Shown: positions 1-8,719 of the stretch, in pieces
Numbering within the stretch: the first letter of the stretch is position 1
Layout of the letters: every line of letters starts with the position of its first letter
Assembly (NCBI GenBank): GCA_037447655.1
Contig: JBBHKE010000167.1
Location: forward strand, 87,501 to 111,481
DNA from: Zygnema cylindricum
Lineage: Eukaryota; Streptophyta; Zygnematophyceae; Zygnematales; Zygnemataceae
Direction: 5' to 3'
DNA: 23,981 bases
Program-made: the position numbers and the translations under genes
Notes under the pieces: model-generated
Told to the model about the DNA's origin: nothing
Databases searched by the model: none
Seen by the model: only the letters and a program-made list of their open reading frames with translations

Positions 1-57
1 ACTTATTGCATGATAGTTTGGGTTGCTTCTGCGGTCTATTTTAGACCAAAGAACAAC

Positions 58-313
58 AGATATATGTATATATATATGTATATATATACATGTATATAAA
101 TCTGTATATATATACATGTATATATATGCATGTATATATGCATATATATATATGTATATATATGTAGATATATGTATATATATGTATGTATATATATGTA
201 TATATATGTATGTATATATATGTATATATATGTATATATATACATGTATATATGCGTATATATATGTGTATATATGTATATATATGTGTATATATATATA
301 TACATGAAAAAGA

Positions 314-340
<27 letters not shown>
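58..340. repeat. TA-rich microsatellite (TATATG/TATA variants)
   Basis: This stretch is almost only alternating T and A, with interspersed TATATG, TACATG and TATGCG variants. It becomes a pure (TA)n run at about 313-340. Both strands give open frames of Tyr-Ile-Tyr-Met type, which are translation artefacts of the repeat. The 57 bases before it hold nothing I can identify. Confidence 0.95.
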
Positions 341-341
<1 letters not shown>

Positions 342-345
<4 letters not shown>

Positions 346-403
346 ATGAATATTATACGCTATACAATAGTATTTTATAATATATTGTATTATATTTTTT
401 ACT
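342..403 (+). repeat. Left arm of a 62-bp inverted repeat
   Basis: The segment matches the reverse complement of 5674-5735 over its full 62 bases with 6 mismatches and no gaps. Both arms run on their inner side into TA-rich DNA. The pair brackets the copia remnant and the helicase exon. It could be the end of a larger element, or two opposite copies of a repeat that carries a TA microsatellite at one end. Confidence 0.8.
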
Positions 404-426
404 TTTATATATATAGCGACGAAGTC

Positions 427-745
427 TGTCCCTAGCTGACTGTGCACTCATCAATGAAAGTTCCACGAAGGAAGGCGCACACGCTTCTTCTTTCGAAATG
501 ACAAACTCCAAACGTTGACTTAAACATGTGTCGCTTCACGAACACACCTGCACGCAAATTGAAACACTTGCGCACGAAACAAACAAGTGACGCGAAACGA
601 AAAAGTTTGTTTCGTTTGCGGACAACAAAAGTATTGCCGCGAAACGACGTCGTACTTTTGTATGATGACGCGACAGTTCGCGTCAAACAAATACAAGTTG
701 GTATGACGCTTCGCGGAATAACCGTGAAACGACAATAATCCAACA
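427..745 (-). repeat. 3' long terminal repeat of the copia element
   Basis: Read on the minus strand, the LTR opens with TGTTGG at 745-740, the usual start of copia LTRs. It follows directly on a purine tract and lies about 33 bases past the end of the RNase H region. The far border near 427 is inferred from a CTAGGGACA end and the switch to AT-rich DNA; it may be off by tens of bases. The interior is richer in CpG than the surroundings and has a small inverted repeat at about 592-619. No second copy of this LTR occurs in the window. Confidence 0.65.
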
Positions 746-758
746 ATCCCCCTCTTAC
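746..758 (-). other. Polypurine tract of the copia element
   Basis: On the minus strand a purine-rich run, AGTAAGAGGGGGAT, ends exactly where the TGTTGG LTR start begins. In copia-type elements this tract primes plus-strand DNA synthesis. Position, composition and its place just after the polyprotein end all fit. Confidence 0.75.
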
Positions 759-778
759 TGTCGAAATCGCCAAACTGT

Positions 779-3700
779 TCAAATTAATCCAAGGTTTGGT
801 CGCCCCCTCTCAAATACATCATGCGTAGCTGCTTTCGTCAGCAAATCTGCTGCCTTTTCTTTTGTCGGTACGTACGAAAATACAATCTCGTTCGCCGTCA
901 CCAAATCTCTTACAAAATGCCATTGGATCTTGATGTGTTTGGTCCTCTTGTGAAACACTGGATTTTTAGCCAAAGCCATCGAACTCGTGCTGTCAGAATA
1001 AATCGTCATACAACCAATAGGAATGCTTAACTCATGTAACATCTCTTTAATCCAATTCGAAGCCTTAGCTGCATGACACGCATCCATATACTTAGATTGT
1101 GTGGAACTCAACGCAACCGTAGGTTGTAGCCTAGAACTCCACGAGATCGCAGCTCCTCCGAAAATAAATGCATATCCTGACGTGGACTTACTCGAATCAA
1201 AATCACCGCCCCAATCCGTGTCACAATACCCAGCACACTTCAAAGAATTTTTGTCAGAAGTAAACAAAAGTCCAAGATCAATCGTACCAACCAAGTATCG
1301 AAAGATACGTCGTACGGCCTCCTAGTGTGCCTTTTTTGGCTCGTGACAATAACGGCTGACGATGAAAACCGCGGCCGAAATATTTGGACGAGTACCAACG
1401 CTAAGGTACATAAGTGAACCAACCGCCTCTCGATATGGTACGTCGATAGAATCCTCCTCTTCAAACTTACCAATGTGTAGGTTTGCATCCAACGGAGTAG
1501 AAAGTGGTTTCGCGTCAGACATACCAAATCTATCCAAAATCTCCTTACAATATTGATCTTGACTCAATTTAATGTTCCCCTCCTTGTCACGTATCACTTC
1601 AATCCCCAAAATATATCGTACCTCTCCAAGATCCGTAACTTTGAAATGTAATCCAAGGTAATGTTTCAACTCATTAATGCGATCCAACTTGTCACATGCC
1701 ATCATGAAATCATCCACATAAACAGAAAAGATGATTTGATCAACTCCTTCACCTTTCACATAAACTCCAAAATCGGACGTAGTCGGTACAAATCCAAACT
1801 TCAATAGTATTTGATGAAGTCTCAAATACCAAGTGCGTGGTGCTTGTTTCAAACCATATAATGACTTTCGCAAACGCCATACATTTCCTTCCTGCAAAGG
1901 AGAGACACCTTTCGGTACCTTCATATATACCTTTTCCTCCAACTCACCATTTAAAAACGCGGTCTCAACGTCCATTTGATGGACGTGCTTCTTCCCCATC
2001 GCTGCAATTGCAATAATAATCTGTTGTGAGTCGAACTTCACCACGGGAGCATAAGTCTCCTTAAAATCGATTCCCTCACGTTGTTGGAACCCCTTACAAA
2101 CAAGTCTCGCCTAGTACTTAATTATCTCAACCGACGCTCCAGTTTTGGTTTTAAAGACCCACTTTGCATCAATCGCCTTTTTCCCCTCCGGTAATTTCAC
2201 TTCCTCAAAAGTTCGATTATCAACCACCGACTTAAATTCTTTCTCCCGCGCCGGTTTCCACTTACTCTCCCAATCAACCGACCTTCTAGCCTAGACATAA
2301 GATTGAGGGTCGCCGGTCATATTTTCCGAAAGTGATTGCTACAAAAGAAACTCCGTCTCCTTAGCATCGGAAAGAAAATAATGCGAATTTGATGTATTTT
2401 CCCCTTTTCGATCGTAAGTGAGTTTCTCCGGTTTCTTCCCCTTTGTAATCCGAGAGCTCCTCCTAATAACTTGCTCCTCCTCCTTTTCCTCTTGCTCTTC
2501 CTCGGATTCAATTTCAATTTCTTTCTCACTCGATTTAGAACTCGATTTACAACTTTGAGATTTCCGAATGTTCGAAGGCACTCGGGAATCCAAAGATCCG
2601 TTACTCTTTCTTTCAAATTCAACTTCAACCGATTTCCCCAATTTCTTTTTCTGACTTCTTACATTCGGTTCCTCATCGGATTCCGAATCCCCAATGAACG
2701 CAAAAATTCTCAATTTCACTCTCCTCATAAAAATCCAAATTTTCTTTAAATTTCCCCACGGAATTCATGGCGGATTTGAGACCCTCATGAAAATCCACAT
2801 TCCGAGATTCCTCCACGGTGTGACGAGCCGGATCATACACTCGGTACAAATTCCCCTTCGCGCTATAACCAAGAAAAAGTCCCGGCCAACACCTTGGAGC
2901 AAATTTCCCCTTCCTCTTGATTGATTCCACATAAACCGTAGCATGACATCCCCAAATTCTCAAATGATTAACCGTGGGCTTTCTCCCACTCCATAACTCC
3001 TCCGGTGTTTTACTTCCGGAAACCGAAGTGAGTCTTCGGTTACAAATATAATTCGCCGTAAGAATCGCATCTCCCCACAAAAACATCTCTCGTCCGGAGC
3101 TATGAACCATCGCACGGACCATTTCTTGTAAGGTACGATTCTTCCTCTCGGCCACTCCATTTGACTCCAGAGAATAAGGCACCGTGAATTGATGCCTTAT
3201 CCCCCACTCCTTACAATACCCCTCAAAAACAACAAACTCCCCTCCATTGTCTGAACGAATGGACTTAAGCTTCTTATCAATTTGCCTCTCGGCCATCACA
3301 TGCCATTCTTTAAATTTTTCAAATGCATCCGATTTCTTTTTCAATAAATACACCCATGACTTCCGAGAGAAGTCATCAACAATAACCAAAGTATACTTAT
3401 TACCTCCAATTGTCTCGGGTTTAATATGTCCACAAAGATCGATGTGGACAACCTCCAAAGGACTTTGAGCTCGATGCTTGATGTCTTTATTCGGATGGGA
3501 TTTCCGAATTTGACGTCCTTTGCTACATCCTCCGCATCCGTTCACCTTCTCACCGGATGCAAGGTCCAAACCCCTCACCGAAGAATGACGAATCATCTTT
3601 TTCAAACTTACCTCGGATGTGTGACACATCCGATGATGCCATAAGGTAAGATCACCTTTCAACTCCAAAATTTGATGTGAAATTCCCTTGGTGGGAACTT

Positions 3701-4412
3701 TAGATTTCGGCCTCCTCCATAAGAGCCGACTATGATTCGCATCCGTTACAACTCCTTCTCCAATAACTTTCCCCTTCTCATTACAAATCTCAATAGATTG
3801 ATCACCTCTCGCAAGTAAGCTTCCACCACTCTTTTGGATTTGTGGAATGCTTAACAAATTAACCGAACCGTCCGGAATATAAAGAGAATTTTGTAGACGA
3901 TACTCCGTCGATCTCTCTTTCCCATCATTATCCCATGAAAGGAGATCAAGCCAAACCGTGCCAACCGTACCAACCGAAATGACATGGCCGCTTGCAACCG
4001 TAATAAACTTTGGAACCGTAAGTTGCCTCATGTCTTCAAACAAGGTGGCATCCGTGCAAACATGGTGAGATGCCTCCGTATCAATGATCCACTCTTTCTC
4101 CAAATCTCCTCCACTACTTACCGAATCAAGGGTAAGATTAAGAACCGGAAACTCATCACCGGTTTCATTACCATAGTCAAAGTAATTTGCATTACCATAA
4201 CCACGACCACCACCATGGCCTCCTCCTCGGCCGCCACCTCGGGCGCCTCTATCACCTCCTCTACCTCCTCTTCCACTTCCGGAATCTCCACTCTTTGCAT
4301 AACTTTGAGGGATCGTATGCCCCCACTTACCGCAAAAATGACATTGCTTATCCTTATCCGGACAAGATGAAGACAAATGTCCAAGCCGGTTACATCAGTA
4401 GCATGTCACATT
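779..4412 (-). pseudogene. copia pol region: protease, integrase, reverse transcriptase, RNase H (broken)
   Basis: In order: a zinc knuckle at about 4343 (CHFCGKWGH, with Ser where the last Cys is expected); the protease at 4082-4074, where the usual Asp-Thr-Gly reads Asp-Thr-Glu; integrase with its HHCC region at about 3650-3520 and a DDE core (IRSDNGGEF and NGVAERKN motifs); reverse transcriptase with an intact YVDD at 1720-1709; and RNase H at about 1290-850 (KSTSGY motif). Breaks seen: a frameshift near 2700-2710 at a T run, and stops at 2341-2339, 2293-2291, 2113-2111 and 1324-1322, all TAG. With TAA and TGA also present upstream, this is ordinary decay rather than a changed code. The natural end is at 781-779. 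Confidence 0.92.
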
Positions 4413-5427
4413 TTAAAGATCCGAAGGGACCTTCAGTGGACGACCTTGATCCCTCTTGTTGCCTCGGCCGCCACCACCACCTCTCGGGCCACCTCCTCTA
4501 CCACCTCCTCTATCACCGGCATAGTTAAGATCCGGGGTTTCGGGAGTAGTACAGTTGAGAACTCCTCCTCCTCCACTTGAAGAAGCCGATGGAGTTCCCT
4601 CCGACATTTTGATAAAATTGACGGTGAATCCGAAGGTGTTATCTGCCTTCGCTCGTAAAATAGCTTTAAGATGCGAAAGCCTCTCCGGTAAAGCATTAAG
4701 AAAAACGCTTAACTTATCCACATCCAAGATAACTCGGCCATTGTTGATTAATTGCTCGAGTATAATATTGAAGCGCTTCACGGCATCATCCATCAATTCA
4801 TTTGATTTGATTTTAAAATTCATAAAGTCCGTATAAACATATTGACCCTTGTTCTCAATGCCTTTCTCATATTGCTCCTCAAGTGCTTGCCAACACTCAT
4901 GGGCCGTGCCGTGAGCGAGGAAATGATCAAGCACGGAAGAAGTGCAATTCTTCATCAACCCTGTCGTTGCCGCGATATCCTTCAACCTCCATTGAGCACG
5001 TGCCTTGCTCTCCGTTGGCATCTTCTCCTCTCCATTGACAATCCTCCAAAGCCTCTTAAGAATAAGTTGATTTGAAATAAATTTCTTCCAAACTGCATAA
5101 TTGGTGCCATTAAAGGCCACGGATTTCCCCGACATATTATAATTTTCTTCGTTTTCCAATCCTTCGTCAAACTCGGACTCTTCTTCTTCTATCTTCGACT
5201 TTCCCTTCCTAATCCTCTCTTTTCTCTCACTCTCATGAGCTCCTCCAATGAATGGATCGGTAGACAGAAAGGAAGTGTTTTCTTTGCTCTCACTCGGTTG
5301 AGTTTGAAAATGGGAATCTACATATCTCATAAGTGTGTCAAACATTTCCTCAAATTTTCTCTCCGTATTCCGGGTCTCCTCAAATTGAGAACCCGAAAAA
5401 CTGAACTCTCTTGCTCTCTCCGAAGTC

Positions 5428-5432
<5 letters not shown>
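4413..5432 (-). pseudogene. copia gag region (UBN2-type capsid), cut short by a stop
   Basis: The frame runs 340 codons from an ATG at 5432-5430 to a TAA at 4415-4413. An ATG further out at 5513 only reads through the TA repeat and is not used here. Residues about 1-99 are charged and low in complexity. A second possible start is Met100, just ahead of the [10 protein letters not shown] motif that opens the UBN2 gag domain of copia elements (about 105-300). The domain has the usual WxxL and long helical segments. A glycine/arginine-rich linker follows, as in the RNA-binding end of gag. In intact relatives gag continues in the same frame into a CCHC knuckle; here TAA stops it, and a TGA at 4397-4395 falls inside the first knuckle. 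Confidence 0.88.

Positions 5433-5470
<38 letters not shown>
5431..5470. repeat. (TA)n microsatellite at the copia 5' border
   Basis: This is a pure TA run that starts at the gag start codon and ends about ten bases before the helicase splice acceptor. It stands where the element's leader and 5' LTR should be. Confidence 0.95.
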
Positions 5471-5473
<3 letters not shown>

Positions 5474-5483
5474 ATTTTTGCAG

Positions 5484-5608
5484 GTTTTGCAAACAAGTCT
5501 GGCTAAAGGCCATCGAATTATGGTTTTTTGTAATACGATTCAGTCTTGCCGGGCAGTCGACTATTTTCTGAACGACAACAACATAGAAAGAGTTAACTAC
5601 CTCGGAGA

Positions 5609-5609
<1 letters not shown>
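5484..5609 (+). CDS. Orphan internal exon of a DEAD-box RNA helicase
   Basis: Exactly 42 codons, phase 0 at both ends, lie between a TTTTTGCAG acceptor and a GTTTAT donor. The peptide carries helicase motif IV (MVFCNT), then [12 protein letters not shown] and a VNYLGE stretch. This is the start of the C-terminal RecA-like domain, closest in my memory to plant RH39/RH22-type (DDX28-like) organellar RNA helicases. Such proteins unwind RNA using ATP. No neighbouring helicase exon was found: upstream is the copia remnant, and 3 kb downstream show no TDLAARG or HRTGRTAR motif. Either the rest of the gene lies left of the window beyond the insertion and its 3' part is lost, or this is a captured fragment. 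The reading frame is undamaged, so the separation may be recent or an assembly artefact. Confidence 0.8.

Positions 5610-5610
<1 letters not shown>

Positions 5611-5665
<55 letters not shown>
5611..5665. repeat. (TA)n microsatellite after the helicase exon
   Basis: A pure TA run begins right after the exon donor site and runs into the right arm of the inverted repeat. It mirrors the TA tract on the other side of the exon. Confidence 0.95.
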
Positions 5666-5672
<7 letters not shown>

Positions 5673-5673
5673 C

Positions 5674-5735
5674 AGTAAAAAATGTAATACAATATATTAT
5701 AAAGTACTATTATATAGCGTACTATATTCTTTTTC
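5674..5735 (-). repeat. Right arm of the 62-bp inverted repeat
   Basis: Its reverse complement aligns without gaps to 342-403 with 6 mismatches. On its outer side it adjoins non-repetitive DNA starting CAGTTATCGCCGATAA. On its inner side it runs into the TA tract. Confidence 0.8.
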
Positions 5736-5800
5736 AGTTATCGCCGATAAGGAATTTGTTCGTCTCAGAGCGATAAATCGGGACCCTTCACCCTTTGATA

Positions 5801-5816
5801 ACCGATAGCTATCGGT
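5801..5816. other. 16-bp perfect palindrome
   Basis: ACCGATAGCTATCGGT equals its own reverse complement and is followed by a further ATCGG. It sits in an AT-rich stretch with no gene. It may be a protein-binding site or part of an old miniature transposon; I see nothing that decides. Confidence 0.6.
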
Positions 5817-7200
5817 ATCGGTTTTTTCGCGATAATTTTTGACCCAATACACAACACTAGTTATTAGAATTATTGACACTAATTCAGTCGCTACTTCTTT
5901 GGCCCAAATCACAAAATATTCGTAGCAACAATGCTTAAAGAAATACAACCTCACAGGATAAATTGAAAGCATGATGTTAAACCATCTGAGTCTGGGGGTA
6001 CAAAAGGGGTGGCACGGCCAAAACTGAAAAATTACAAGCAGGGCAATAAAAAACAAAGAAAGCACATGCTCACTCACATTATTATTATTATTATTAATTT
6101 TCATTTAGCCTTAACACTAAAGGTGAAGTTCCATCAAAATAAAGGTGAGGTTGTTTAGAGAAATTGGAGCTCTACGTACTACGCCGTACCAATTAATTTG
6201 TTTTTATTTGCAAAACATTAGAGAAAATCTTGCCAATATTCTCCAAAGATCAAGGAAGTAATAGTGACCGTTGGATATCCATCGCGTGGCATTCGCTCCT
6301 ATTGGTTCTGTAAATGACCACCCAACTCCTCTAGTCAATTACAGAAATCGAAGAGCCGTGACGCAGCGACGCAGTGGATGATAATGATACGTGTCACAAT
6401 GGACTACCACCGCAATTCTCAAAAATCGCACGTGATATGTACTTTCAGACAAAGTTGACAGGAGTCCACCAAAATTCAACTGAAAAGCTAAAAGTTAAGG
6501 TATGGTCCCATGTGCCAAAGTAAGAATTTTTTCTGTCGTTTTTTTCAAAAAGTTGGCACCATACTCTTAAAGTTACATCGAAGAAATTGAAAAAATGTAG
6601 AGTATAATCTGCGTTATCTTCAAACTTAGAATGTACCACAAGTTGTCTTCTTGTGTTTTTCCACCCACCGCCACGTCATCTTCAACCTTTGTCTTCAAAC
6701 ACATTGGCTATGTGTTTTAAAATAACGTAACACCACTCCACAAATAGAAAAAAAGATGTGTGCCTGTCAAAGGTTATCAAAAGTTTTCCATGAGGAGAAG
6801 TACACGCTTGTTTTTTTTTTGTCCGTTTGCATGATGTACGATTTTTTTTTTGCAAGGGTCTGAAGGTTTCAATGCCATTTCAGGTGAAAAACCCGTGAAG
6901 CCGCCTCTGCAACTCGCGCCTCTCTCACCTAGCTCACCTTGCCTCTCCTTCACTCTTTCAAACTTCACTACTTCGCGGCACCCGTGGCGGTAGGCACAAT
7001 GCTGAAGGCGGCCGCACGTGCGCGAACCAAGTCACGCTGGGAAGAATTCAACAAATGCGCCAAAAAAAAATGTTTTTTTATTTTGTAGGGGCCTCAAGAA
7101 TTCTATGCTACCGGACAGGAGCGGCAAACGCAAAAGCATCTTGTTCTGCCATGAACAAAACAAGGTGGAAGGTTGTACTTCTACCATGTCACGTTAAGAC

Positions 7201-7277
7201 ATGTGACGTACCGAAACCTTTCAAAAAAGACGATGTGTCTTGTGACTTACCAAAACGTTTCAAAAAATATGTCGCGT
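7201..7277. repeat. Two-copy direct repeat, about 38 bp
   Basis: The segments 7201-7238 and 7240-7277 share the pattern TGTGAC, TACC, AAAC, TTTCAAAAAA and TGT in register. They are diverged, at about 75-80% identity by eye. Confidence 0.65.
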
Positions 7278-7685
7278 CAAGACAAATTGTAGTCGTTGAC
7301 AATCATCACTGCCACTGCCGACATATACAATTGTCACAACCTTAAGTAACAATTTCCTTGTTACTTGTTACGCATTGGACACTTGAAAACCGTGTATGGA
7401 GAATCTTCGCTACTATACAGAGTAAGTTCGCTAAGTTTCAATTACATGGGGCCATATCTTTACTTCGTAAAGCTCTTTTGTCACACTATTTTTGACAACG
7501 CTCTTTCTTCAAGCTAAAAAACAAGAACCCTAAAAAATGTGCTGGTGTAGAAGACAAGGCGTCTGCAAAGAGTACAAAATATTTGTCATACATGACTTGG
7601 TACGCAAATGAAGATTTTGAGTTGAAATTGGACTGTGTGGGAAATCTTTGACGTTTCAAAAAATGATCTTAAATTATGTGGCACC

Positions 7686-7825
7686 TGTTGCCGTTTTTCA
7701 TTTAGATGTACACTGACAACACTCACGGTTATAGTTAAGTGAAAGACATGCATAAAATTTTCTCTTTTGTTACCGTTTTTCATTTCGAAGTACACTGACA
7801 ACACTCACGGATATAGTTAACTGAA
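7686..7825. repeat. Two-copy direct repeat, about 57 bp, offset 82
   Basis: The segments 7686-7742 and 7768-7824 are about 91% identical (roughly 5 mismatches). Each includes CCGTTTTTCATTT and GTACACTGACAACACTCACG. About 25 bases separate the copies. Confidence 0.8.
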
Positions 7826-8259
7826 CCAATGTGTCTAATTTTGGACACTTCGTTTTTTCAACGCAGGATTTCCTTTCCAATGTCTAAATGAACAAGAAAT
7901 ATCCGACACCCGTGGTCCTGAGAAAACCTACGTTTCTGAAGCTCCCACTGTTTGAATGTGTACACAACAAAACAAATTTATTTTTTGGCATACAACCGGC
8001 ATAACTTCCATACATTATTCGAGAGACAGGAAGCCAATTAATCTTCAAATGCAGCTTTCTAACTTGATGGCTGGTTCTAGAAAATCACAGAAAATAGGGG
8101 CCTTTTTCATCCTTGAGGCAATCATGTTGTTTTTCAATAAGTTTCTTTTTTTCACAGCAACTCTATTCCGTTTTTCTTTTTCCTCTTTTTCTTTGTAATA
8201 ATGATGACATTGACCACACTACCAATGACCACACTATACAACAGCATTCCTTTTCACCT

Positions 8260-8411
8260 CTCACCGCTTTTAGAGTTAAGTGGATTATTAACAATTCCAC
8301 TTTATTAGGATTACGTTTAGCCACGTGGTTCATTATGGGCCACTTAAACTCACGTGTGTCATTAACACTAATTAATGTTTTGGGTAAACTCTAATAGTGA
8401 TGGGCAGTGTA
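8260..8411. mobile_element. Miniature transposon, TACAC family, copy 1 (shortened)
   Basis: The right end reads TAATAGTGATGGGCAGTGTA, close to the right ends of the other copies. The interior shares GCCAC..GG..CA.TATGGGCCACTT and TTTTGGGTAAA with the copy at 9927-10130. The left end is degenerate (CTCACCGC), so its boundary is uncertain. It lies downstream of the APC7 stop. Confidence 0.6.
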
Positions 8412-8719
8412 CTGATCAAAAAAGGATTAAGCAACACCAAAAAGATTAAAAGACCTCTTTTAGGCATCTTAACATTCTATCGGTAACTTTTCACATAAAC
8501 CCATCCATGTGGGACGACAGTGGTCGCAGAAAGAAATCCTCATATAAAAACACAAAAACATCCTACCGTCATTTTGTCTTTTTATACCTAGATTGGGTGA
8601 CAAGACCAAAGAGCACACCTGGAAAATCGACCTGAACTGACTATAGCTTTAAAATCGAGCGTAGGATAAATCGAGGGGTAGGGTAAGTCGAGGGCAGGAA
8701 TTCGACAGCATTGAGTCTT

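Larger units (their letters stand above)
427..5432 (-). mobile_element. Ty1/copia LTR retrotransposon, 5'-truncated and decayed
   Basis: Domain order on the minus strand is gag (UBN2 type), zinc knuckles, aspartic protease, gag-pre-integrase and integrase, reverse transcriptase, RNase H, purine tract and 3' LTR. Integrase before reverse transcriptase marks the copia superfamily (Pseudoviridae-type). The gag start at 5432 abuts a (TA)n tract. There is no 5' LTR and no tRNA primer-binding site. One frameshift and six premature stops show that the copy is inactive. It lies antisense to the helicase exon just to its right, as an insertion into an intron of that gene would. Target-site duplications cannot be assigned because one end is missing. 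Confidence 0.93.
5817..8259. other. Intergenic stretch without recognised genes
   Basis: Neither strand holds a frame that I recognise. It contains an (ATT)n microsatellite at about 6078-6096, poly-T and poly-A runs, and a more GC-rich patch at about 6890-7050. That patch has a short minus-strand frame (6968-6777, 63 codons) and a 29-codon plus-strand frame starting at 7001-7003, both of unknown meaning. Two local duplications, at 7201-7277 and 7686-7825, are listed separately. Confidence 0.6.

Noticed and set aside
23-435. Tyr/Ile/Met-rich open frames on both strands
   Set aside because: Direct translation of the TA microsatellite; no composition or start context of a gene.
526-738. Open frames on both strands within 432-782
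   Set aside because: They fall inside the LTR and resemble no protein; CpG-rich LTR sequence without stops by chance.
1322-2341. Four in-frame TAG codons in the copia pol region as a sign of a changed genetic code
   Set aside because: TAA and TGA also interrupt the same polyprotein, a frameshift is present, and the 19 exons of APC7 and 3 of the EAPP homologue have no internal TAG or TAA. Decay explains it.
7085-7150. A possible second helicase exon (YRTGAANAKA after a TTTTGTAG acceptor-like site)
   Set aside because: Only RTG matches the HRTGRTAR motif and the flanks do not fit the family; too weak to call.
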